Shown here one piece after another: positions 1 to 7,126 of a stretch of DNA of 22,227 nucleotides; position 1 is the first letter of the stretch; each line of letters opens with the position of its first letter. Position numbers and translations under genes: made by a program. The notes below the pieces were generated by a model. The model saw only the letters and a list, made by a program, of their open reading frames with translations. It was not told the origin of the DNA and searched no databases. Source of the DNA: an uncultured Eubacteriaceae bacterium (GTDB lineage: Bacteria > Bacillota > Clostridia > Lachnospirales > Lachnospiraceae); assembly GCA_945938055.1 (NCBI GenBank), contig CAMEUH010000015.1, positions 1 through 22,227 of the forward strand, given 5' to 3'.

Positions 1-298
1 CCTCATTCATCTGGTCACTCTCTAAGGCAAAAAATAATGGAACACCCGCCAGTCTCGGATGTTCTTGTATTAATTTCAGCAATTCTTCTTCCTTCTGTAT
101 CATGGCATAATCGATTAGTATTGCAGACGGAAGACTAAGGCTCATTTCATCATCATTACATCGTTCCTGCATGGTCTTTTTTAACGCATCCAAAGAAAGC
201 ATGCATAATGCACGCATGCTTCCCGAGGCATTAATTTTTCTTTGTGTTTCAAGCGCCATGGTACGCTCATATCCCAAAATCCAAATTATCTTTTCCAT
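1..298 (-). CDS. Receiver-like protein, N-terminal part, truncated by window edge
   Basis: An open frame of about 99 codons runs from an ATG at 298 to the left edge with no stop. It overlaps the end of the TIR gene by 13 bp, so it is probably translationally coupled. The N-terminus (MEKIIWILGYE) forms a first beta strand, and a later strand AILIDY places an Asp (about D63) where receiver domains carry the phospho-acceptor. The strand VPLFFALES resembles receiver beta-4. The acidic pair normally found after beta-1 is missing and reads GYE, so it may be a pseudo-receiver that is not phosphorylated. What follows the receiver-like part is outside the window. The identification rests on secondary-structure pattern only and is tentative; the existence of a gene is better supported by the open frame and coupling. 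Confidence 0.55.
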   Translation of the reverse strand, partial: MEKIIWILGYERTMALETQRKINASGSMRALCMLSLDALKKTMQERCNDDEMSLSLPSAILIDYAMIQKEEELLKLIQEHPRLAGVPLFFALESDQMNE

Positions 299-1170
299 AT
301 TTCTGAATGCCAGCTGCCTTTACTATATTGGTTCATTGATTTTTCAGAAGCCCTTTTACAGACCTCACATAAGTCTCCGGTTCGAATAGGTGCACCGCAG
401 TTACGGCATGCCATTCTGATATCAACAGTTTTAGGAATTTCCAAAAACTCTTCTTTCCAGAAATATTCAATGGTCTTTAATGGCACGCCCGTGTTTCGTG
501 CAATGACAACCGCCGGCGCCGCCCCTGCTTTCTCAAGATAATTACGCACCTTCTGAAAATCATCATAATTTTCCCTGCCACATTTTAAGCACACATACAC
601 CCCCATGGAATCCCGTTCCACTTCTCCACCACAAAATTCACATTCGTGTGGAATTCTGTTGATACGCAATGCATTACTTCTCTGTGCGGCATTTTGTGAA
701 GTCCTCTCATTTGTACGTACTGCCTTCTCTAAATTTCCCGCATTTTCCTGTGACAAATTCTTTGCAAATAATTTCTGAATCCGCTCCCTCAATTCCGAAA
801 AATCCGGTTCCAGGTTCTTTCCATCCAGAACAGAAATCATCTGTACATTATTTAGATAAAAACGATACATATCATTTAACGGTTCTCTATCAATCTGTAC
901 CGGTATGATTGTTTTCCGGTGACAAACCGCCAAATCAATTTCTTTCTCAATCCAAATGGATTTCTGGGCCGTTCCCGATAAAACCAGTAAAAAAATGGCA
1001 CACTCTTTAATTGCTCTCGGTATCTCCTTTGCATAATTCGAGCCTGCTGGTATCATTTCCGGAGCCTTCCAATATGAAATGCCACTATTTTGCATTGTTT
1101 CCACCATTTTTTGCACAAATAAATCATCCTTCGAGCTATAGCTAATAAATACATATTCTTTCTGATTCAC
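286..1170 (-). CDS. TIR domain protein fused to a YvyF-like zinc-ribbon/HTH module
   Basis: 294 aa. Residues about 5-118 form a TIR domain: FISYSSKDD at the first strand, and WIEKE at 73-77, where E77 sits in the position of the NADase glutamate of SARM1-type TIRs (W-x-x-K-E). After a polar linker, residues 175-275 match the layout of the flagellar-operon protein YvyF: CxxC knuckles at 177/180 and 194/197, a helical and HTH-like stretch (about 203-246, with FQKVRNYLEK and VPLKTIEYFWKEE), then CxxC pairs at 255/258 and 268/271. The start is GTG with AAGGA about 10 nt upstream; the nearby ATG is out of frame. It lies 42 bp after the GGDEF gene and overlaps the receiver-like gene. Known: bacterial TIRs often cleave NAD, some in antiphage defence. 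Inferred: an NADase or adaptor controlled by the zinc/HTH part; the target is unknown. Confidence 0.8.
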   Translation of the reverse strand: MNQKEYVFISYSSKDDLFVQKMVETMQNSGISYWKAPEMIPAGSNYAKEIPRAIKECAIFLLVLSGTAQKSIWIEKEIDLAVCHRKTIIPVQIDREPLNDMYRFYLNNVQMISVLDGKNLEPDFSELRERIQKLFAKNLSQENAGNLEKAVRTNERTSQNAAQRSNALRINRIPHECEFCGGEVERDSMGVYVCLKCGRENYDDFQKVRNYLEKAGAAPAVVIARNTGVPLKTIEYFWKEEFLEIPKTVDIRMACRNCGAPIRTGDLCEVCKRASEKSMNQYSKGSWHSEIWKR

Positions 1171-1212
1171 GTCTCTTCATCCTTTCACCAAGCCTGTCTG
1201 TATTCATATGTT

Positions 1213-2220
1213 TTAGCTTACTACTTTATCTCTTCCGGAGGTCTTTGCCAAATAAAGCTTTTCATCTGCCGCTTTTATGTTAGCATCCGGTGTCACCTTT
1301 TCTTCCAGTTGTTTCACGCCAAAAGACATGGTAACCTGAATGATGGCATCCTCATACTTGCATTCTGTCTCTTTGATGCTGCAGCGAATCTTTTCTGCAA
1401 TTTCCGCCGCCTGAATGTCGTTCATTTGCGGGAGAAGAATAATAAATTCCTCGCCGCCCCATCGAAACACCTCGCCAGAATCCTGCACCTGCTGTTTCAT
1501 CAGTCCGGAAACCATTTTCAGCACTTCATCCCCGGCATTGTGTCCATATTGGTCATTCACCTTCTTAAAAAAATCAATATCACACATAATCATGCTTACT
1601 GCCTGTGAACGAAGCGTTGTCAGTACAATCTTTTCATAATAATCATACAATCCCTTCCGGTTTTGAAGCCCTGTCAGCTGATCCGTCTGATTCTGTAAGC
1701 GTAACAGATAGGTTTCCAGCAGTTTTCCACTATAACCGGCAGCAAGCGCAAGCCGTTTTACATCCTGCTCATCAAATTTTCCGGATTCCTTTTCGCCTAA
1801 TTTATTAATTGCCTGGTACGCCCCAATCACCTCACCATATGTATTGATGACAGGCATGCACAAAATGGATTTTGTCACATATCCTGTGTCCTTGTCCACC
1901 TGTGGATTAAACCGCTCATCCTGATAAGGTTCATTAATCAAAATTGTTTCATTCTTTTCAATCGATGCCCCAACAATACCGGTACCTTCCAAAACAACGA
2001 TTTTCCCTGTATCCGATGCTGCAAGAGTCCAATATTGCTTATTTTTCACATCCCGATACCAGAAAGATGCTCTTTCCGCATTTACCAGCGTACGTCCAAG
2101 GTCGGTCAGGAGCAGAATCGCTGATGAAAAATCTCTTTCCGACACCAGACAATTCATATAATAAAAAATCTTTTCCAGCATTTCTTCTGCTGATAATATC
2201 TTCTTTTCCTCCATATTCAC
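1213..2220 (-). CDS. GAF-GGDEF diguanylate cyclase
   Basis: 335 aa, cytosolic, no membrane segment. Residues about 30-170 form a GAF-type sensor domain (LILINEPYQDERFNP-like core, CMPVIN, GAYQAINK). Residues about 178-335 form a GGDEF domain with DQLTGLQNR, the metal-binding CDIDFFKKVNDQYGH and the active-site signature RWGGEEF (GGEEF 255-259), so synthesis of cyclic di-GMP from two GTP is expected. The RxxD inhibitory site, which should lie six to nine residues before GG, reads QDSG (246-249), so product feedback by that route looks absent. There is no EAL or HD-GYP domain. The gene begins one base after the isomerase stop, which indicates cotranscription, and the TIR protein follows 42 bp later. 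Regulation is likely through a GAF ligand that cannot be named from sequence. Confidence 0.93.
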   Translation of the reverse strand: MNMEEKKILSAEEMLEKIFYYMNCLVSERDFSSAILLLTDLGRTLVNAERASFWYRDVKNKQYWTLAASDTGKIVVLEGTGIVGASIEKNETILINEPYQDERFNPQVDKDTGYVTKSILCMPVINTYGEVIGAYQAINKLGEKESGKFDEQDVKRLALAAGYSGKLLETYLLRLQNQTDQLTGLQNRKGLYDYYEKIVLTTLRSQAVSMIMCDIDFFKKVNDQYGHNAGDEVLKMVSGLMKQQVQDSGEVFRWGGEEFIILLPQMNDIQAAEIAEKIRCSIKETECKYEDAIIQVTMSFGVKQLEEKVTPDANIKAADEKLYLAKTSGRDKVVS

Positions 2221-2221
2221 C

Positions 2222-2995
2222 TCACATTCCGAGAATGCGCTTCAGATACTCCAATGATTCCCTCTGTCCTGCCGGTTCATTGGTTTCCACCAGAATACTG
2301 CATCCTTTCAGATATTTTTCATAACACTTTGCAAAGTTTTCCCAGTCAACCTTCCCACGTCCCACAGGAAGATGTAAATCCTGTATGAGGTCATTGTCAT
2401 TTACATGAATGTGTCTAACATGTTCTGAAAGTCTTTTTGCCCAGTTCTCCGGCATACCACCATAAATTCCCGCATGCGCCCAGTCCAGACAAACTCCATA
2501 ATTTGGAAAATTCTTCAATCTTTCTGAAATAACCTCCAGAATATCCGGCGTATCCTCAAACATGTTTTCCAGATAGATATGAATCTCCGGATAACTTTCC
2601 AGCAGCTCCTGTAAATAATCCGTTACTTCCTGAATCTCATTCTCAGTATATGCTACTGAATGAATACAGGGATTGTGATTGACATGGAAAACAACACCTT
2701 CCACTCCCAGTTTCCTGGCAATCTGCATGCTCTGCTCCATACGGTGCCTTGAAATATCACGAATTTTCTTATCCTGGCTGAAAATCACCACATCATAAAA
2801 TGCTCCATGCATGGTACTATGCGCCGGAATACCCTTCTCCCTGTAAAATGCAATGAATTCTTTTTGTTTCCCTTCATCATCCAGCATGTCCGGCTCAAAA
2901 AAATCATTAATTTCAAAGGCTGCCTGATACTCCCTTGCTGTTTCTAAATACTCTTCCAGTCTGTCTTTTTTCGATACAATATAAAATTTTGTCAT
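2222..2995 (-). CDS. Sugar phosphate isomerase/epimerase-like TIM-barrel protein
   Basis: 257 aa, the usual length for the xylose-isomerase-like/AP endonuclease 2 superfamily. The likely metal ligands are present along the barrel: E28 in FEIND, the FHVNHN strand (H104), E143 in YLENMFED, D171 and H174 in CLDWAHAG, H197 in HIHVND, and E237 in LVETNEP. The HLPVGRGKVDW stretch is typical of sugar isomerase/epimerase members. The family includes sugar isomerases and endonuclease IV, and the substrate cannot be assigned from sequence. It is the first gene of the operon, with a sigma-A promoter about 50 bp upstream. Only one base separates it from the GGDEF gene. Linkage of a metal TIM-barrel enzyme to GGDEF and TIR proteins is unexpected and gives no clear pathway. 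Confidence 0.85.
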   Translation of the reverse strand: MTKFYIVSKKDRLEEYLETAREYQAAFEINDFFEPDMLDDEGKQKEFIAFYREKGIPAHSTMHGAFYDVVIFSQDKKIRDISRHRMEQSMQIARKLGVEGVVFHVNHNPCIHSVAYTENEIQEVTDYLQELLESYPEIHIYLENMFEDTPDILEVISERLKNFPNYGVCLDWAHAGIYGGMPENWAKRLSEHVRHIHVNDNDLIQDLHLPVGRGKVDWENFAKCYEKYLKGCSILVETNEPAGQRESLEYLKRILGM

Positions 2996-3046
2996 GAAAT
3001 ACCTTCTTATTTATTTTATCCGTACAAATTCTTCTGTTTCTATTTT

Positions 3047-3076
3047 ATCATAAAGTATAAAAAAAATGAATATCAA
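3047..3076 (-). promoter_or_regulatory. Sigma-A-like promoter for the isomerase-GGDEF-TIR operon
   Basis: On the minus strand TTGATA (3071-3076) and TATGAT (3047-3052) are separated by 18 bp. Transcription would start near 3040, giving a short leader before the ATG at 2995. It sits between the decayed Rpn gene and the isomerase, which supports a separate operon start here. Confidence 0.6.
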
Positions 3077-3098
3077 TCCCAGTAATTTGGATTTTAAT

Positions 3099-3613
3099 TT
3101 AGATTCCATACTCCTTAAACAGCTGTCCACGATAAATGGCATCCTTTGATGCCCGTTCCAGTTCTGCAAATTTTCTGGCACCAATCAGTATTAAATTCCG
3201 TCTGCTCACACGTTCTTCTCCCTGCTCCATTCCCTGACAAATCCCTTTCTCATAAATCGCTTCTCCTAAATTGCACATATCCTTTCCTTCTCCTTCCATT
3301 AATTCTCTTGACATCTTCATACCAAACCGACTCTCCAGTTCCAGCTTCTTTTCTTCTACCGAAAGTCTTGTTGAAAACAGTACATTCAGAAAATCATGGA
3401 TTCCGCTTTCCTCTGCTTCCATCTTCTCATTCAGACAAATAATAATCCATTGTTCAATCTCCTCCACAGAAAACTCCCGGAATTCCTCCACGGAACTTTT
3501 CAGAATCCTTGACAGCACACCCTGTTTCGGATAATCCTTTTTGCATGCTCGTCGTACCGGGCAATCATTCCTGCCGCCTCCAGGTCTCCTGCCAGCACTG
3601 TCTTTTGCTTCAT
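3099..3613 (-). pseudogene. Decayed Rpn-family (PD-(D/E)XK) recombination-promoting nuclease
   Basis: Two frames together resemble an Rpn-family nuclease/putative transposase. Translation starts at ATG 3613 behind a strong AGGAGG site and reads an N-terminus ending YDEHAKRIIRN, then hits a stop at 3500. A second frame, from about 3530 to 3099, continues in register with the family: VLSRILKSSVEEFREF and SVEEIEQWI. From there it passes directly into the usual C-terminal part (FLNVLFSTRLSVEEKK, ELMEGEGKDMCNLGEA). Known family members are about 300 aa with the nuclease core between these two parts; that core is absent. So there is both a frameshift near 3520-3535 and an internal deletion. The C-terminal frame has a GTG at 3518 but no obvious ribosome site of its own. 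It is probably non-functional as a nuclease. Confidence 0.75.
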
Positions 3614-3770
3614 ATACTTTCCTCCTGTCAAAAGCAGGAATACTATCAATAACATTAAAAAGGATTTTTGAAACACCAGTCTTATCTTGATTCCTGCCAA
3701 ATAAATAATGTGAATACTTGGCAGAGACTGCCAGAATGTGCTAACGCACAAAGAATATTCGTATAGAAAA

Positions 3771-3799
3771 ATTGTAACCCATGAAGGGTAATCTGTCAA
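3771..3799 (-). promoter_or_regulatory. Strong sigma-A promoter upstream of the Rpn pseudogene
   Basis: The minus strand carries a consensus TTGACA (3794-3799), a 17-bp spacer and TACAAT (3771-3776). Transcription would start near 3763, about 150 nt before the Rpn-remnant ATG. The leader contains two small hairpins (3719-3733 TGGCAG/CTGCCA and 3737-3750 TGTGC/GCACA) and a longer-range GCAGGAAT/ATTCCTGC pairing. No other gene is seen in 3614-3811. Confidence 0.65.
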
Positions 3800-3819
3800 C
3801 GAATTTTCCATGAAAGCTG

Positions 3820-3881
3820 CAAAAATGCCCCAACATCCCTATCACATCACAAATCAGACATGACGGGATGATTGGAGCATT
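3820..3881 (-). terminator. Probable terminator of the DUF4214 surface-protein gene
   Basis: Arms 3824-3839 and 3865-3881 pair over about 16 bp with one mismatch and one bulge, around a 25-nt loop. Reading the minus strand, the stem is followed by TTTTTGC. It starts about 40 bp after the stop of the 1009-aa protein gene. The long loop and short T tract make it weaker than a textbook terminator. Confidence 0.55.
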
Positions 3882-3920
3882 GAAATTCATTGCATTATAT
3901 TTTCCTTTGTATCATCACTT

Positions 3921-6900
3921 CTAATTCAGACCAAATCCTTCTAAAATTTCTGCAAATTCCAGTGAATTTGCAAATCCATCCAGTACCTTCTCACGGTCTT
4001 CTTCACCGGACTTCAATACACCGACCCAGCCAGAAAGTCCGCCTTCATCTGCTTCACGTCCCATGAAAGTACGATAGAGGACTTTGACATATTCTTCATC
4101 CCCTAAGTTCTTTCCGGCAAATTCATCGGAGAAGATAAAACTCTTGGCTACGGATGTCGGAGTATCATCCTGTGTAACAATAACACGACACCAGTCCTCA
4201 AGACCAATCGGGTCATATTCACGACCAAGTGCCTTCGTGTAGCAACGTGCAACAAATGCTGTTACATCTGCATTCTGGTTGCAGTAATGACTTAAGGCCT
4301 CGGCAAATGCATCCACAGATTCCGTATTTCCTACTTCAATTCCATACTCCTTGCAAATTCCAAGGAATTCCTCCGAATAAACAAAGCCTTCAAAAACTTT
4401 TTCGCGTTCCACGCCGGATTCAAGCTGGGATACCCATGCTGATTTTCCACCCTCATCCGCTTCGCGGTTCATGAAGGTATTGTAAAGCATTTCCACGAAT
4501 TCACTATCCGATAAATTTCTTTCAACACATTCCGGGCTGAATACGAATCCATAGCCGACATCCACACCGCTGGATTCTTTCTTAAGCAGAGCATTTTTCC
4601 ATGAATCAATCCCTGCTTCTTCAGGTGTTCTGTCAAGGACAAGGGAATATAGACGGTTAACGAAATCCGTTACCTGTTTTTCCTCTTCTTCTTTATCCGC
4701 AGGAAGTCTATCCAGAGTTGTTGTTTCTTTGTGTGAACTATCATTTTTGCAGATTCTTGTTTTTATTCCTTCATTATCTACAGTTGCAGGTGTCGTTTCG
4801 AACCATTCTCCCCAGTCATGCCCTGTTGCCGGAACAATAATATCATCTGATGTCATTTCAACAGTTCCTAAAATATCTGCAAATAGTTTATTACACTCTG
4901 AACATTTATAATGAGCCTTAATTCCATCTGTTTCACATGTAGGTTCAGCTGCTGCAATTGTTTCTAATGCATGAGATTTCTTTTCGATTGTTTCTATTTT
5001 TGTTTCTTTGCAAACTGTACAAGTATATATTTTGACTCCTGTTGTAGTACAAGTAGCCGGAGTTGTTACTTCTCCTTCATTCCATGAATGAGCAGTTTTT
5101 TCTATTATAACCGGCGCATCAATTTCATTTGTACCCTCACTATCGCTAAACATTTTATGGCACCCGGAGCAACTCCAGTATTCTTCTGTGCCCGTTGCCA
5201 TGCAAGTAGCCGGTACTTCATCTATTTTTACTAATTTATGTGTATGAATTAGTTTTGGTATTTCTCTGGTTTCTTTATGATTTGAATCATTTTTGCATAT
5301 TCTAATTTCCTCGCCTGCAGATTCCTCTGTTGCCGGAGTAGAAACTGTCCATTTGCCCCAGTCATGACCTGTTTTTGTTCTTACCACACTGGATTTATCA
5401 GCTATTTCCACTGTTCCTGATTCATCCGTAAAATATTTATCGCAGACCGAGCATTTATAGTATTCATCATTTCCATCAGCCGTACATGTCGCAGCCAATT
5501 CCTCAACATGTACTAATGAATGCTCAATTTTACCAACCGGTTCTTTCTTTGTATGCTCACTGTCATTTTTACATGTATATGTTTTTTCACCATCTGATGT
5601 ACAAGTTGGCGGTGTTGTCACATTTCCAGCGTCCCAGTCATGAGCAGCTGAATTTATTGCTATTGTTTGAGCTCCAACTGTCGTCTCAACCGTACCTGAA
5701 GCATCTGTAAAAACCTTCGTACAACCGGAGCAGGCATAATATTCATAGTTTCCGGTTGATGAACAGGTTGCAGCTTTTTCCGGAACTATTGTTAAATTAT
5801 GCGTGTGTATTTCATTCCATTTTGCATATATTGTTGTATCAGATGTAATTATATTAGTATCAAAATTATATTCTTCAGTTAGTGCTGAATCTTTATACCA
5901 TCCTGCAAATACATATCCTGTTTTTTCAGGGTCTGTTTCCGGTCTTGCAGCTTTATTTCCACTTAGTATACTCTGGGAACCAATTGAACTGCCTCCATCC
6001 GTTTCAAATGTAACTGAAAAAATATCAATAGTATCCGCAGAATATAATTTAACGTTATCAAAATAAACCGTATCACTTCCTGAATTTCCGGCACAAAGTT
6101 CTATCCACTCCGGTGCTGCCGGATCGGCCGGAAACCTGCCAATAAAAGTGTCATCTATGATTATAAACTGAGAACTATTAGCTCTATCCCACACTAATTT
6201 TAAATGATACCAATTTCCGTTTGAATATCTAAAGTCCGAATTTGTATCTACAGAAGAATCATTTTTGCCATAATAAACCTTACCATTTTTTTCCAAAATA
6301 ATTCTGCATACTGAACTAGTCCAATAACCATCTGCTTGAGAAGAACATAGCAAAACTTCTCCGGGTGCAGAGCCCGATACAATTTTTATGTCCGTTTCAA
6401 AGACACAATATTGTCTGTCATCAGGAGTAAACTTATATTTTATCTGTGAAGCCCAGCCTGATCTACCTTGTAATTGTAGTACTTTCCCTGTAGAACCATC
6501 CTTTTGTTCAGTAGTAAAAATTTTTTGATTTCCATCACCGGAACCATTATATCTCACAGTATATGGTGTATTTCCGGAAGATATCGTTGTATCATCATCA
6601 TAGTTTTCAAAATCATCTGTAAATGGGAATGTTGTATTTTCAAATATTGCTTTTACTTCAACATCTGAGCTGCCAAGTGTGAATTTGTTATCAGTAATTG
6701 TAACACCACCTGAAATAACCTGCCATTCCTTAAATTTGTAATGTTTATTTGGAGTAGCTGTTAAGGTTATTTCTGCTCCTTGTTCTCCTGATGCAGAACT
6801 TGCTGATGCTGTTCCATTTCCGTCATCTGTAACTGTTATCACTATTCCCCCATCAGCGTAAACAGTAAGTTCACCAAATGGTACTAAATTAAAAATCATT

Positions 6901-6950
6901 ACCAATACAATAATTAAACTTATCATTGATTTTTTAGTAAGAGCTTTCAT
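3921..6950 (-). CDS. Large secreted repeat protein with InlB-like, Cys-rich and DUF4214 modules
   Basis: 1009 aa. A signal peptide (about 1-32) has a KK start, a hydrophobic core and a cleavage-like VYA before DG. Residues 36-104 form a divergent InlB-type repeat (FKEWQVISGG, VKAIFE). About 108-308 reads like a concanavalin/LamG-type beta-sandwich (NWYHLKLVWDR, YFDNVKLYS). About 312-378 is a Listeria-Bacteroides InlB B repeat (GYVFAGWYKD, TTIYAKWNE). About 382-760 holds eight Cys modules alternating CSxCxKxFxD and CKNDSxH types, one variant being CTVC. The last 240 residues contain DUF4214 repeats (GREADEGG and FANSLEF motifs). There is no LPXTG or transmembrane tail, so the DUF4214 end may hold the protein at the surface; this is inference. 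The ribosome site is AAAGGAG. The gene is divergent from an HTH regulator that probably controls it. A glycan-binding or adhesive role is plausible but unproven. Confidence 0.85.
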   Translation of the reverse strand: MKALTKKSMISLIIVLVMIFNLVPFGELTVYADGGIVITVTDDGNGTASASSASGEQGAEITLTATPNKHYKFKEWQVISGGVTITDNKFTLGSSDVEVKAIFENTTFPFTDDFENYDDDTTISSGNTPYTVRYNGSGDGNQKIFTTEQKDGSTGKVLQLQGRSGWASQIKYKFTPDDRQYCVFETDIKIVSGSAPGEVLLCSSQADGYWTSSVCRIILEKNGKVYYGKNDSSVDTNSDFRYSNGNWYHLKLVWDRANSSQFIIIDDTFIGRFPADPAAPEWIELCAGNSGSDTVYFDNVKLYSADTIDIFSVTFETDGGSSIGSQSILSGNKAARPETDPEKTGYVFAGWYKDSALTEEYNFDTNIITSDTTIYAKWNEIHTHNLTIVPEKAATCSSTGNYEYYACSGCTKVFTDASGTVETTVGAQTIAINSAAHDWDAGNVTTPPTCTSDGEKTYTCKNDSEHTKKEPVGKIEHSLVHVEELAATCTADGNDEYYKCSVCDKYFTDESGTVEIADKSSVVRTKTGHDWGKWTVSTPATEESAGEEIRICKNDSNHKETREIPKLIHTHKLVKIDEVPATCMATGTEEYWSCSGCHKMFSDSEGTNEIDAPVIIEKTAHSWNEGEVTTPATCTTTGVKIYTCTVCKETKIETIEKKSHALETIAAAEPTCETDGIKAHYKCSECNKLFADILGTVEMTSDDIIVPATGHDWGEWFETTPATVDNEGIKTRICKNDSSHKETTTLDRLPADKEEEEKQVTDFVNRLYSLVLDRTPEEAGIDSWKNALLKKESSGVDVGYGFVFSPECVERNLSDSEFVEMLYNTFMNREADEGGKSAWVSQLESGVEREKVFEGFVYSEEFLGICKEYGIEVGNTESVDAFAEALSHYCNQNADVTAFVARCYTKALGREYDPIGLEDWCRVIVTQDDTPTSVAKSFIFSDEFAGKNLGDEEYVKVLYRTFMGREADEGGLSGWVGVLKSGEEDREKVLDGFANSLEFAEILEGFGLN

Positions 6951-7053
6951 AAATATTATCTCCTTTCACTATTCTACATATATCTTTTTTAACTTTATCA
7001 TATATATCATTAAAAAAATATATATGCGTCTGAATTGGCATACTCATTTATTG

Positions 7054-7073
7054 TTTGTCATAAATATGACAAA
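7054..7073. promoter_or_regulatory. Perfect 9-bp palindrome, likely operator between divergent genes
   Basis: TTTGTCATA and TATGACAAA are perfect inverted arms around a 2-bp AA centre. The site lies 5 bp upstream of the HTH gene's -35 box and about 100 bp upstream of the surface-protein start. This position suits binding of the HTH protein to regulate itself and the divergent surface protein. That it is bound by this regulator is inference. Confidence 0.5.
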
Positions 7074-7078
7074 AGTTA

Positions 7079-7107
7079 TTGCGAACTATTGACTTCAATG
7101 TTATAAT
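7079..7107 (+). promoter_or_regulatory. Promoter of the AT-rich HTH regulator
   Basis: TTGCGA (7079-7084) and TATAAT (7102-7107) are spaced 17 bp apart. The start codon at 7127 follows closely, with GAGGTG at 7114-7119 as the ribosome site. A tempting TTGACT at 7089-7094 is only 7 bp from the -10 box and cannot be its partner. Confidence 0.55.
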
Positions 7108-7126
7108 TCAGCTGAGGTGACAAACT

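Noticed and set aside
1944..2324. 126-codon plus-strand open frame
   Set aside because: Antisense shadow of the GGDEF and isomerase genes.
3500..3811. A 103-codon open frame starting at 3811
   Set aside because: Its first 66 codons cover the promoter and leader; the good ribosome site and family similarity begin only at ATG 3613, so only that part was kept, as the pseudogene.
7089..7107. TTGACT as the -35 box of the AT-rich regulator
   Set aside because: Only 7 bp separate it from TATAAT; TTGCGA with a 17-bp spacer fits better.
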